From the NCBI GenBank assembly GCA_964436865.1, contig CAYTFK010000030.1, positions 1 to 37,647 on the forward strand: a stretch of DNA of 37,647 nt, written 5' to 3'. Positions 15,154 to 23,318 of the stretch are shown here, one piece after another. Numbering within the stretch: position 1 is the stretch's first letter; every line of letters starts with the position of its first letter. The position numbers and the translations under genes are program-made. This DNA is from JAXGPP01 sp964436865 (lineage in GTDB: Bacteria; Planctomycetota; Planctomycetia; Pirellulales; Thermoguttaceae). The notes under the pieces are model-generated. The model saw only the letters and a list, made by a program, of their open reading frames with translations. It made no database searches and had not been told where the DNA came from.

Positions 15154-18100
15154 CGGTTCATTAATGGCTTTCTGTCGCTCGCCGTCGGCTCGCCCGAGGG
15201 CTGCTCAATAGCCGGCATTGGTCCCTCGAGAGCAGAATCGCCGGGTGGGGAGAGCGGTGGCGGAGTGGGAACCGTCTCCATCGGCGGCGAGAGCGGCAGT
15301 CCGGCTGGAGCGGACTCCTGCGGCTGGTACTCGCCCGTTGGCAGGCCGCGCGGATTGGCGTCCGGATAGACCACCGTGCCGGCGCACTGGCAATTCGTCT
15401 TGCCGCAATGCTCGCAGATGCCGGTGGGCCCCTGAACGGCGTGAACGTCGGCAAGGCACCAGTTCATCCGTGCCGCCTCGATCTGCTTGACCCGCTCGGC
15501 GTCGGCCCGGCCGCGGATGACGTGCGGAGTGAGGATGATCAGCAGTTCGTTCCGCTCGTCCGCGTCCGAATCGTAGCGGAACAGCAGGCCCAAGAGCGGA
15601 ACGTCGGAAAGCCAAGGCACGCGCCGCTGGGTCCGCGACTTGTTCTTGCTGATCAAACCCCCAATGACCACGGTCTCGCCGTCGGCGGCACTCACGGTGG
15701 TTTGGGCGACGGTGAGATCGATGCTGGGCGAGATGATCGGCTGTCCCTCGGAGATCGCAATCGGCACGCCATCGTCGAAATTGAGCTTGGACCGCTCCGC
15801 GTCGACCTCCATGATCACCGTGCCCTCGGGACTGATCCGTGGAGTGACGCCGAGGATCAAGCCCACATTCTCCAGGGCGACGGAGTTGATTACGTTGCCG
15901 CCGAACGTCACGGCGCTGCCGATGATCCGCGGCACCCGCTGCCCAACCTGCACGAAGGCCGACTGGTTGTCGAGCGTCATCACCTGGGGCCGGCCGAGCA
16001 CTTCCAGCTTGCGCGATTCCTGCAGAGCCCGGACCAGCATGCTGATGCTCTCGCTGCTGGCCGCCAGCACCAAACCCCCGTAGCCCAGGTTGGAGTTGGT
16101 TCGGCCGAGGGTGAAGTTCGACAGCGCCTGGCCCGCCGCGTTCTCCGACCTTGCCAGCGACGCCGCCGAGGACGAATTGCCCAGCGGCTGGTTGTTGAAG
16201 TTGTAGCCGGGTATCAGCAGGTTGTCGGTCACAACACTGCGGTCGAAAAGCAATGAGTCCTGCAGGCCCAGCTCGATGCCGAACTCCTTGATATTCCTGA
16301 GCGCTACCTCGGCGATCAGCACCTGGATCAATACCTGCGGCGGCTGCTGGTCCAGGTCTTCGACGAGCTTCATGATCTCTTCGTAAAACCGCGGCGTGGC
16401 GCTGATGATCAGCGAGTTGCTGACGACCTCGGGAACCACCACCACTTCGCTCTCGATCCGCTGGAATGGATTCAGCGCCCCCGGCACCGCCTGCTGCACC
16501 TGCCGTTCGCTGCGGAGAAACAGGTTCACCGAGTTGGCCACATCCAGCGCGGGTGCGTTCTTCAAGCGGTAGACAGAAGTCTGCCGCTGCTGGTCATCCT
16601 CTTCGTCCAGCCGCAAAAGCAGCGCTTCGACGATCATCAACTCGCTTTCCGAGCCGGTGGCGATGATGCTGTTGGTCCGCGCGTCGACGGCGAAACGCAG
16701 CGGTACGAGCGGGCTTTCTCCTTCCGTGCCCGCCAACTGCGGTCCCGGCTGGGCCGTGGCGGCCAGCAGTGTTCGCAGCATCTCCACCATCGCGTTCGCT
16801 TCGCCGTTGATGATGCGGAAGACCTTGATCTGCGCCACACCGCTCGGCGAGTCGAGTTGGCGGATCAGTTCCGCGATCAGGCCCATGCTCTCGGTCGGCC
16901 CGGTGACCACCAGCGTGTTCGTATGCGGATCGGCCGTGATCTCCACGTTGCCGAGCACACCCGATTCGAGGATCTTCTGCTGCTGCGGATCGACGTCGAG
17001 CAGTTGCAGGATCACGCTGCGGCCGGCCTGGGTGCCGCCTCGGGCGGCCGAAATCGCCGACTCCAGGGTATTGGCCAGGTCGGTGGCCAGGGTGTTCTGC
17101 AGTTTGAACAGCCGCGTCTGGGTAACGATCTCGCTGCCGCCGCGGTCCAGGCGTTCGACAAGCAGCCGCACTTCCTGCATGTCGCGGGGCGCAGCGCGGA
17201 CGATGAGCGAGTTGGTCCGCAGGTCGGGAACGACGTCGACCGCCGAGTTCAGGCCCTGCCGTCCGGAGAGGAACTGTTGGATCGTCGTCGACGCAGTGGT
17301 GGCTGAGGCGTTCTTCAGCGCAAACACCTCCAGTTGCGTCTGCGGTGGCACCGGCTGGTCGACCTTTTGGATCAACTCGCGCACCGCCCCCATCGCCTCG
17401 CCCCAGCCAATCAACAAGAGGGCGTTCGGCTTCACGAGGGGGAATACGCTGATGTTGCCCTGCCGGGCGTCAGTGAGCGATTCCTCCACGTCCTCGATCA
17501 GATCGGAAAGCGCTTCGCAGTCGACGTAGCGGAGCATGTGCACGTCGATCATCGGCGTGAACTGTGCGCTCAGCCGCTCCAGCTCCGCGATGATCTCCGC
17601 AATCTCTTCCACGTCGCGGTCTCGGCCGCGGAGGATCATGACGTCGAGGTCGGGCAAGGTTTCGATCTGCACGCCGCGGCCAATGCCCCGTGTCTCCTGG
17701 GCGCGCTGTTCTTCCTCGGTGGCCGGAATCGCCGTCGCCGGAGGCGGCTGGCCGGCCGTTTGCGGTTGCTGCAGGGCGGCGGCAAGCTGGACGCTCCCCG
17801 GCGCGTAATAACGGCTTGAATCTCCGGGCTGCGGCTGCGCCGCCGGCAGCCCCTTGCCTTCGTAGGCGTCGAGGGCCTCTTGAACCTTTACCGGAGCCGC
17901 GCGTCGCAGCGGCAGGATTCGCGTCGCCGTGCCAGTGGCCTGCGGCGGACCGTCTACCGCCTTCACCAGGCGAACCAACTGCTCGACGAGTGGAGCGGGG
18001 CCCCGAACATGGACGCCGTTCTGCTGGCGGTCGATCCGCAAATCGAGGTTCAGTCCCTGGTCATTGCTCCAGCGATAGTCCGCCGTTGCCGGTTGGGGCG

Positions 18101-18758
18101 GAGCCGACGCCGCCAGATTGGGTGCCAGCAGTTCACGCAACTTCAATTCCACCTGGCCGATCGGCACATAAGACGCCGGCACAAATCGTTCGACGGCCTG
18201 AGTGACCGGCGGCATGGGCGCCGTGGGGGAACCGGGCGCCGGCGCGACTATCGGCGAAGCTGGCACAGCGAGTTCCCTCGCCAGGATCGCCTGGATTCCT
18301 GCCGGCGCGAGCACGAGCAGTTGAGATGAACTCGGGTCAGCGGCGATTCGCACTCCCGGCTGGTTGCCATATCTTGTCCGGACGTTATCCGCTATGGCGG
18401 GAAGCTGTAGCGGATCGCACGGATAGGTCCGCAAGAGCGGCTTGTCCGCTGGGCCCTGCGGCGGGGGATGATCAAGTGATTCGACCAGTTGCCGGGCGAT
18501 CTCATGAACCCTGTCCGGCCCGCGGATGAGCAACTGATTTCGCGGGGCATCGTTAACCACGTGTGTTGCCGGGCCCAAATCACCCAGCATTTCCGTCAGC
18601 AGTCGCTCGACTTCGGTCGCCGACTTGTGCCGCAGTGTGTACGTGCGATACTCGCCCGGCCCGCCCGACTGGGCCGATGCGAGCGAAGCCGCCGACCAGA
18701 GCACTGCAACGAGTGCGGCCCGAGTGAATGTCCTGGCTAGAGCGATGGAGCTGTGCAC
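15150..18758 (-). CDS. gspD: Type II secretion outer-membrane secretin GspD, enlarged
   Basis: GspD forms the outer-membrane channel through which folded proteins leave the cell. The product has about 1202 residues against about 650 in classical GspD. A signal peptide ends near residue 30 (SLASAQ). Residues about 37-800 hold nine tandem secretin N-type modules, each ending in a pattern like TNSLIVRA..LLVERLD. The classical protein has N0-N3. The secretin core follows (about 800-1075), with VGQRVPRIIG (VPR at 942), VALENVGLILGVTPRI and GGLISKNKSRTQRRVPWLSD. A C-terminal tail (1095-1202) has a Cys cluster (CEHCGKTNCQC, from about 1115) and a Pro-rich end. The GTG at 18758 gives a proper signal peptide. 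An in-frame TTG at 18854 would add 32 poor residues. The gene is separated from the other gsp genes by nrfHA on the opposite strand. Confidence 0.93.
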   Translation of the reverse strand: MHSSIALARTFTRAALVAVLWSAASLASAQSGGPGEYRTYTLRHKSATEVERLLTEMLGDLGPATHVVNDAPRNQLLIRGPDRVHEIARQLVESLDHPPPQGPADKPLLRTYPCDPLQLPAIADNVRTRYGNQPGVRIAADPSSSQLLVLAPAGIQAILARELAVPASPIVAPAPGSPTAPMPPVTQAVERFVPASYVPIGQVELKLRELLAPNLAASAPPQPATADYRWSNDQGLNLDLRIDRQQNGVHVRGPAPLVEQLVRLVKAVDGPPQATGTATRILPLRRAAPVKVQEALDAYEGKGLPAAQPQPGDSSRYYAPGSVQLAAALQQPQTAGQPPPATAIPATEEEQRAQETRGIGRGVQIETLPDLDVMILRGRDRDVEEIAEIIAELERLSAQFTPMIDVHMLRYVDCEALSDLIEDVEESLTDARQGNISVFPLVKPNALLLIGWGEAMGAVRELIQKVDQPVPPQTQLEVFALKNASATTASTTIQQFLSGRQGLNSAVDVVPDLRTNSLIVRAAPRDMQEVRLLVERLDRGGSEIVTQTRLFKLQNTLATDLANTLESAISAARGGTQAGRSVILQLLDVDPQQQKILESGVLGNVEITADPHTNTLVVTGPTESMGLIAELIRQLDSPSGVAQIKVFRIINGEANAMVEMLRTLLAATAQPGPQLAGTEGESPLVPLRFAVDARTNSIIATGSESELMIVEALLLRLDEEDDQQRQTSVYRLKNAPALDVANSVNLFLRSERQVQQAVPGALNPFQRIESEVVVVPEVVSNSLIISATPRFYEEIMKLVEDLDQQPPQVLIQVLIAEVALRNIKEFGIELGLQDSLLFDRSVVTDNLLIPGYNFNNQPLGNSSSAASLARSENAAGQALSNFTLGRTNSNLGYGGLVLAASSESISMLVRALQESRKLEVLGRPQVMTLDNQSAFVQVGQRVPRIIGSAVTFGGNVINSVALENVGLILGVTPRISPEGTVIMEVDAERSKLNFDDGVPIAISEGQPIISPSIDLTVAQTTVSAADGETVVIGGLISKNKSRTQRRVPWLSDVPLLGLLFRYDSDADERNELLIILTPHVIRGRADAERVKQIEAARMNWCLADVHAVQGPTGICEHCGKTNCQCAGTVVYPDANPRGLPTGEYQPQESAPAGLPLSPPMETVPTPPPLSPPGDSALEGPMPAIEQPSGEPTASDRKPLMNR

Positions 18759-19048
18759 CGGCTTCCCAGCAGTTCGAGGTGAAGTTCGCGGACCCCAGGA
18801 GTTGGCCCCACGGAAACGCGGCGGGATGCTATTGTCAAAGCCTGTTCGATTCAATAGCAGTTATCCCCCGCGCCGGGAGGTATCACCTGTTGCGGCAAGA
18901 TGGGACAATTGGGCGACACTGTCTACCGAGCTCTATCCGGCATGCTCGCTGCTGAACTGCATGCCAAGCCTGCGTCTCGGCCGTAAATGTGTCGAATCGC
19001 CGTCTGGCCGTTTGCTCCCCGCCGCGTATCGGCATTGCCAGCTCTGTG

Positions 19049-19057
19049 TGTTAGAAT
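19049..19057 (+). promoter_or_regulatory. Candidate extended -10 element upstream of nrfH
   Basis: TG-T-TAGAAT (19049-19057) resembles an extended -10 and lies about 150 bp before nrfH. No good -35 is visible. The 10-mer GTTAGAATCG recurs at 32889-32898 upstream of the EF-hand gene. The rest of the gap 18759-19206 between the divergent gspD and nrfH genes shows no gene. Confidence 0.3.
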
Positions 19058-19206
19058 CGGGCGGCCTGAGATGCACCCGGCGGCTCGGTATCACCGCCGG
19101 CTGGACGAGACACTCGCACGCGGGGACAATTTCCCTCCTGTCGGGGTTTCTGTCCGCATCCGTCGTTACTCGGTGTTGGACAAGCCGACGCAAAGGACCG
19201 CAACTC

Positions 19207-19728
19207 GTGGATCGAGAAACAATCCCCTCGGCGGAGAGTGGGCCGCGAAAGCGCGGTCGGCGACCAGGCCGTTGGACTACCCCAGCACTGCTCATAGTCG
19301 TTCTGGCGGTGATGATCGGCATGCTCGGCGGAATCGGCGCTTTCACCTTCGGCTACGGCCAGGGGAGCAGCTACCTGAGCAACAATCCCGAGGCCTGCGC
19401 GAACTGCCATGTGATGCACGACCACTATGACACCTGGCAGAAATCGAGTCACCACCACGTGGCGGTCTGCAACGATTGCCACCTGCCCCACAACTTCGTT
19501 GGCAAATGGTTCACCAAGGCCGACAACGGCTTCTTCCATTCGCTCGCCTTCACCCTGGAAAACTTTCACGAGCCGATTCAGATCAAAGCCCGGAACCGGC
19601 GAGTGACACAGAACGCGTGCATGCACTGCCACCAGGCGGTGGTTCACGAGATGCTTCCACCGACTGAGCAGGGCGACATGCTCTCCTGCGTCCACTGTCA
19701 CAGCAGCGTCGGCCACGCCCTGCGCTGA
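19207..19728 (+). CDS. nrfH: NrfH-type tetrahaem quinol dehydrogenase subunit
   Basis: NrfH takes electrons from the menaquinol pool in the inner membrane and passes them to NrfA. The 173-residue product has one transmembrane helix (about 26-50) and a periplasmic domain with four haem-binding motifs: CANCH (64-68), CNDCH (88-92), CMHCH (138-142) and CVHCH (161-165). The first motif continues as CANCHVM. This CxxCHxM arrangement supplies the Met ligand typical of NrfH haem 1. A basic N-terminal segment (RKRGRRPGR) sets the inside orientation. The GTG start has AAAGGA upstream, and the upstream frame back to 18625 has no ribosome site. nrfA follows after 79 bp, so the pair forms the standard nrfHA unit. 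Confidence 0.9.
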   Translation: MDRETIPSAESGPRKRGRRPGRWTTPALLIVVLAVMIGMLGGIGAFTFGYGQGSSYLSNNPEACANCHVMHDHYDTWQKSSHHHVAVCNDCHLPHNFVGKWFTKADNGFFHSLAFTLENFHEPIQIKARNRRVTQNACMHCHQAVVHEMLPPTEQGDMLSCVHCHSSVGHALR

Positions 19729-19807
19729 TTCCCGGCCTGCCCCCGGCGCCGACCGCCAATAAGCGCGACAAATACCCCGACATTTTTCATCATTCGAGAG
19801 CCAATCC

Positions 19808-21619
19808 ATGAGTTCGGCAAACGACGACCAGCCCAAGTCTGCTCCGCGGGAATCATCACCGTCGGGCGAAGTCTCGCATTCGGGCAACGCGTGGGGACGC
19901 CGCCGCCTGTTGCTCCTCGCGGCCCTGCTGGCCGTCGTCGCCCTGGTGACGTTCGGCGTTACCGCGCTGCTGGTAACCATTTTCGAGCACCGTCAGGAGG
20001 CCCGCACGCCGTTCGTCCGGCGCGTCGAGGTCAACGAGGTGACGACCGATCCGGTGCGTTGGGGTGTCAATTGGCCCTCGCAATTCGACACCTATCGCCT
20101 GACGGTCGACGTTACGCACACGCAGTACGGCGGATCGAGTGCGATGCCCGAGAGCAAACTCGACCAGCACCCGTGGCTCCGCCGCCTCTACGCCGGCTAT
20201 GCCTTCAGCCTCGACTACCGCGAGGCGCGGGGCCATGCCTACATGCTCTTCGACCAGGAGGTCACGGAGCGCGTCACGAAGCGCCCGCAGGGCGGAGCCT
20301 GCCTCCACTGCCATGCCTCGATCATTCCCACCTATCGTCGACTGGGTCTCGAAGCACAGAACAAACCGGCTGATGTCGCGGCGCTCGGCGCCGATTTCAA
20401 TTGGCCCGCGGTGATGGAAGGCTTCCGCATCGCCGCCTCGATGGACTACGCCGCCGCCCACGCCGAACTGCTGAAGACTCCCGATGGCACGCCCGGCGAA
20501 AACAAACCGCTCTTTCCCGGCGGCTCCTCTACCGAGATCGGNNNNNNNNNNNNNNNNNNNNNNNNNNNNNNNNNNNNNNNNNNNNNNNNNNNNNNNNNNN
20601 NNNNNNNNNNNNNNNNNNNNNNNNNNNNNNNNNNNNNNNNNCACCCGGTGAGTTGCGTCGATTGCCACGACCCGGCGACGATGCAGCTTCGCGTCACCCG
20701 TCCCGGCTTTGTGCTGGGTATTGCGGCCCTGGCCGAAAGCGACGATCCCGTGCCCCACCTGCCGAGCATCGCCCGCTGGCGACAGGGGAGTCGCCAACAG
20801 GCTTATGACCCGAATGCCGACTCGACCCGGCAGGAAATGCGGGCCTTCGTCTGCGCCCAATGTCACGTTGAATACTACTGCGCCACCAAGGAGACGCTCT
20901 TCTTCCCCTGGAACAAGGGGCTGAAAGTCGAGCAGATCGAGGCCACCTATGACGAGCACCGCTTCCCCGACGGCCAGCCGTTCTACGACTTCGTCCACGG
21001 CGAGACCGGCGCGCACGTCTGCAAGGCACAGCACCCGGAGTTCGAACTCTGGAGCCAGGGCATCCACGCCCGCAGTGGGGTGAGCTGCGCCGACTGTCAC
21101 ATGCCTTTCGAGCGGCAAGGGGCAATGAAGGTCAGCAGCCACTGGGTCCGCAGCCCGATGCTCAGCATCAACACCTCCTGCCAGACCTGCCACAACGTGC
21201 CCGAGGATGAACTCCGCGAAAAGGTCGCCACCATCCAGGGCCGCACCGTGGCGATGATCGAACGGGCAGCGACCGCGATGACCGAAATGCTCGATGAAAT
21301 CCGCGCGGCGCAGGCCGCTGGTGCCAAGCCCGAGGATCTCGAGCCCATTTTCGCCCTCCAGCGAAAGGCGATGTGGCGGCTGGACTTCATCAGCAGTGAA
21401 AACTCGCGCGGCTTCCACGCCGACCAGGAGGCGGTCCGCATTCTCGGCGAGTCGATCGATTACAGTCGCCAGGCGCAGGTTCAAGCGCTCGCCCTTCGCG
21501 CCCCCGCCGCTCCGCCGGCCGAAAAACCCGCCGAACCCGTCGAGGGCGTCACTCCCACCGAGAAAGCCCCGCCGGGGCCGTACAGGCAGGGAGAGAAGCC
21601 GGCGGAGAAGCAGCAGTAA
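19808..21619 (+). CDS. nrfA: NrfA-type pentahaem cytochrome c nitrite reductase, interrupted by an assembly gap
   Basis: NrfA reduces nitrite to ammonium with six electrons in the periplasm. The frame reads 603 residues if the 100 N are counted. Residues about 36-60 form a hydrophobic signal or membrane anchor. Five haem motifs are present: CLHCH (165-169), CVDCH (283), CAQCHVEYY (349), CADCHMP (427) and CQTCH (458). The catalytic haem of most NrfA is bound by CxxCK. Here it is CxxCH, as known from some other bacteria. Active-site and calcium-site neighbours are kept: RGHAY, HVEYY and CKAQHPEFELW..GIH. The N block at 20542-20641 lies between haems 1 and 2. The frame matches on both sides only if the true gap length is 100 or differs by a multiple of three. 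A Pro/Lys/Glu-rich tail follows residue 570. Electrons come from NrfH just upstream. Confidence 0.88.
   Translation: MSSANDDQPKSAPRESSPSGEVSHSGNAWGRRRLLLLAALLAVVALVTFGVTALLVTIFEHRQEARTPFVRRVEVNEVTTDPVRWGVNWPSQFDTYRLTVDVTHTQYGGSSAMPESKLDQHPWLRRLYAGYAFSLDYREARGHAYMLFDQEVTERVTKRPQGGACLHCHASIIPTYRRLGLEAQNKPADVAALGADFNWPAVMEGFRIAASMDYAAAHAELLKTPDGTPGENKPLFPGGSSTEIXXXXXXXXXXXXXXXXXXXXXXXXXXXXXXXXXXHPVSCVDCHDPATMQLRVTRPGFVLGIAALAESDDPVPHLPSIARWRQGSRQQAYDPNADSTRQEMRAFVCAQCHVEYYCATKETLFFPWNKGLKVEQIEATYDEHRFPDGQPFYDFVHGETGAHVCKAQHPEFELWSQGIHARSGVSCADCHMPFERQGAMKVSSHWVRSPMLSINTSCQTCHNVPEDELREKVATIQGRTVAMIERAATAMTEMLDEIRAAQAAGAKPEDLEPIFALQRKAMWRLDFISSENSRGFHADQEAVRILGESIDYSRQAQVQALALRAPAAPPAEKPAEPVEGVTPTEKAPPGPYRQGEKPAEKQQ
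20542..20641. other. Assembly gap (100 N)
   Basis: This run of exactly 100 N is typical of a scaffold gap of unknown true length. It falls inside nrfA between the first and second haem motifs. The missing sequence should encode the segment before HPVSCVDCHDP. Confidence 0.95.
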
Positions 21620-21671
21620 CGGGCGCCGCGTTCATGCCCCACGATAGGCCGGCTGTGTGCCGCCGGGCCGG

Positions 21672-21965
21672 TCAATGGCGGAAATTGAGGTAATACCTGG
21701 GGCCGCTCAGCGTGAGTCCGCTCGGGCCCTGGTAGTACATGTAGCCATAGGGGCCATAGTTGGGTGCGTACGTGCGCGGAAAGCCGCGGTATCCATCGTA
21801 GTCCAGGTGCCGCCAATTCATCGGGTAGCGATAGGCATCCCGATAGTCGTAACGCTGGTAATCCCGGTAGTCCAGATGGTATGGGCCACGTCCCCAATTG
21901 CCTGCTGCCGCTGTGCCTGCGCCGGCGGCAAAGATCACAACGGCCGCGAGAATGACTTTGCTCAT
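21672..21965 (-). CDS. Small secreted tyrosine-rich protein (97 aa)
   Basis: The product has 97 residues. A signal peptide spans 1-22 (ends GTAAAG). The mature part has about 17 Tyr in 75 residues, in repeats such as DYRDYQRYDYRD and PNYGPYGYMYYQG, with many Arg, Gly and Pro. This composition is typical of structural or matrix-associated secreted proteins, including tyrosine-rich envelope proteins seen in planctomycetes. No domain is recognised. The ATG at 21963-21965 has AAGGAG 6 bp upstream. The frame back to 22109 lacks a ribosome site. It converges with nrfA (52 bp between the stops). About 190 bp upstream there is nothing until the fragment at 22155. Confidence 0.7.
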   Translation of the reverse strand: MSKVILAAVVIFAAGAGTAAAGNWGRGPYHLDYRDYQRYDYRDAYRYPMNWRHLDYDGYRGFPRTYAPNYGPYGYMYYQGPSGLTLSGPRYYLNFRH

Positions 21966-22154
21966 CGTTCGCTCCTTGTTGCTTGGGACCCAGATCTGCC
22001 CGCCCGGATCCCGAGCACAAGGCGTGCCATCGATCGGTAGCTCCTTGCGGCGTGCGAAAATCGCCCGATCTCCGCTCGCTGGCCGCGTCCCGGCCCCATT
22101 CGGCGCCATCGCTTTGATTCGCCTGTCGTCAGCGAGACAGCGATCGAGGATGGG

Positions 22155-22415
22155 CTACGGCGTCTCGTCGGCCGGTTCCTTCATCGCCTTGTCATAGGCG
22201 GCCCGCAGGTCGAACATGTTGTCCTTGTCCAGCGTAACCTTGACTTCCTTGCCCGTTTCGACCTCAACGGGGATGCACCAGCAAGCCGGCTTCCCGTCAA
22301 TCTGCACCGTCTTCGAGACGACCCACCGTTTGCCGCCGGCCGAGTTGGAAGAGATGGTATTAGCCCTGGTCAGCGCGTCTTCAGTGACAGGGGATCCGTC
22401 CGCCGCAAGCCAAGA
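22155..22415 (-). pseudogene. Open frame without a standard start: truncated gene or remnant downstream of gspM
   Basis: Between a TAA at 22416-22418 and a TAG at 22155-22157 the minus strand is open for 86 codons. The text is protein-like: KRWVVSKTVQIDGKPACWCI followed by PVEVETGKEVKVTLDKDN and an acidic tail. No ATG, GTG or TTG occurs before the GTG at 22307, which would leave only 50 residues and has no ribosome site. The 5' part seems to be missing, because the TAA lies just past the gspM stop (22434). Possible explanations are a deletion or frameshift, a non-standard start, or an error in the sequence. I do not recognise a family. A WCxCP-like pair of Cys (ACWCIP) might bind metal. Confidence 0.45.
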
Positions 22416-22433
22416 TTAAGAAACCGGACTGGT

Positions 22434-23318
22434 TCAGAATTCCGGCGGCAGTGCAAACGCCTGGGCAACGTTATCGCCGATCGTCATCAGCCATCGCTCC
22501 CCTTCCGATTCGAGGACGACGTCATGGCGAGTCACTTCGGCGAGCACTCCGCGAAACTCGCCAATTTCCAGGGTTTCACCCTGGCGGAGCTTGAGCACGC
22601 GGTCTTCGCTCCGCAGCGTGAACCAGGCCTGCGGCTGGCCGTCGATGTAGTTCACTGCGGTCAGATACGCGAAATCGGTCGGATCAGGGCTGCCGCCCAC
22701 TCCAAACAGGTTGCGCCTCGGAATGCTGAGGTATTCCTCGTACTCCGCCGACGCGAGCCGGTCCGATCCCACGGTCGTCAGTTCATCCTGGCGGTCGGCC
22801 TTGGGCAGGATCAGCGTCTCGATGGCCATAGCTAGGTCGAGTTCGTCGGATCGCTGCAGGGGTGTAATGTTGAGCGAGCGGATCTGGTGCAGGTGTCCGG
22901 CGCTGTAGAACTCGTAGAGGAACAGCGTGAGCTGTTCGAGCGTCCCCCGGCCGCGAACGGAGAACTGGATCGTGCGAAACAACCCCTTGTTGTTCATCGG
23001 CTCGCCCGAATCGACGTTCGGATTGGCGAACTCCACGTACTTCACCAGCTCCAGCAGCCAGCCCTGGTAGAGCGAGCGGGCCACTTCCGGATTCGACGGC
23101 AGCGAGCGGAGTTGAAGGGCCGCCAGTTCCTTGGCCGCCTTGCGGGCGTCGGCCAGTTCCTTCTCGCGTTTTTCGATCTCGCCCTCCAGCCGCGCCGTCT
23201 CGTTGCGCCGGGCCTCGATCGGACCCTGCAATGCGTTCTGACGCAGCCAATCGCCCGCATAGACCAGCGCCATTACCACTAGCGCGCCGACCATCAGCGG
23301 TTTGCGGTACTTGTTCAT
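22434..23318 (-). CDS. gspM: GspM/PilO-like T2S inner-membrane protein with fused GspC/PilP-like domain
   Basis: The 294-residue product helps to assemble the inner-membrane platform of the T2S machine. A short cytoplasmic start precedes one membrane helix (about 9-25). A coiled coil follows (35-70, RRNETARLEGEIEKREKELA). Residues about 75-185 match the PilO/GspM ferredoxin-like domain (RGRGTLEQLTLFLYEFYSAG, HLHQIRSLNITPL). Residues about 205-294 read as a small beta-domain of the GspC homology-region/PilP type (SIPRRNLFG, then VNYIDGQPQAWFTLRSEDRV, LRQGETLEIGEFRGVLAEV). In classical systems that domain belongs to a separate GspC that contacts GspD. No separate gspC is present here. The start forms an ATGA overlap with the gspL stop. 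Confidence 0.8.
   Translation of the reverse strand: MNKYRKPLMVGALVVMALVYAGDWLRQNALQGPIEARRNETARLEGEIEKREKELADARKAAKELAALQLRSLPSNPEVARSLYQGWLLELVKYVEFANPNVDSGEPMNNKGLFRTIQFSVRGRGTLEQLTLFLYEFYSAGHLHQIRSLNITPLQRSDELDLAMAIETLILPKADRQDELTTVGSDRLASAEYEEYLSIPRRNLFGVGGSPDPTDFAYLTAVNYIDGQPQAWFTLRSEDRVLKLRQGETLEIGEFRGVLAEVTRHDVVLESEGERWLMTIGDNVAQAFALPPEF

Noticed and set aside
15408..17529. Plus-strand frames of 282 and 290 residues opposite gspD
   Set aside because: They are shadows of the secretin gene without ribosome sites or recognisable folds.
17690..18205. 171-residue Pro/Arg-rich plus-strand frame
   Set aside because: Low-complexity antisense text over the N-terminal half of gspD with no start signal.
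18759..18854. TTG start for gspD at 18854
   Set aside because: It would put 32 basic, Pro/Gly-rich residues before the signal peptide. The GTG at 18758 gives a normal signal peptide.
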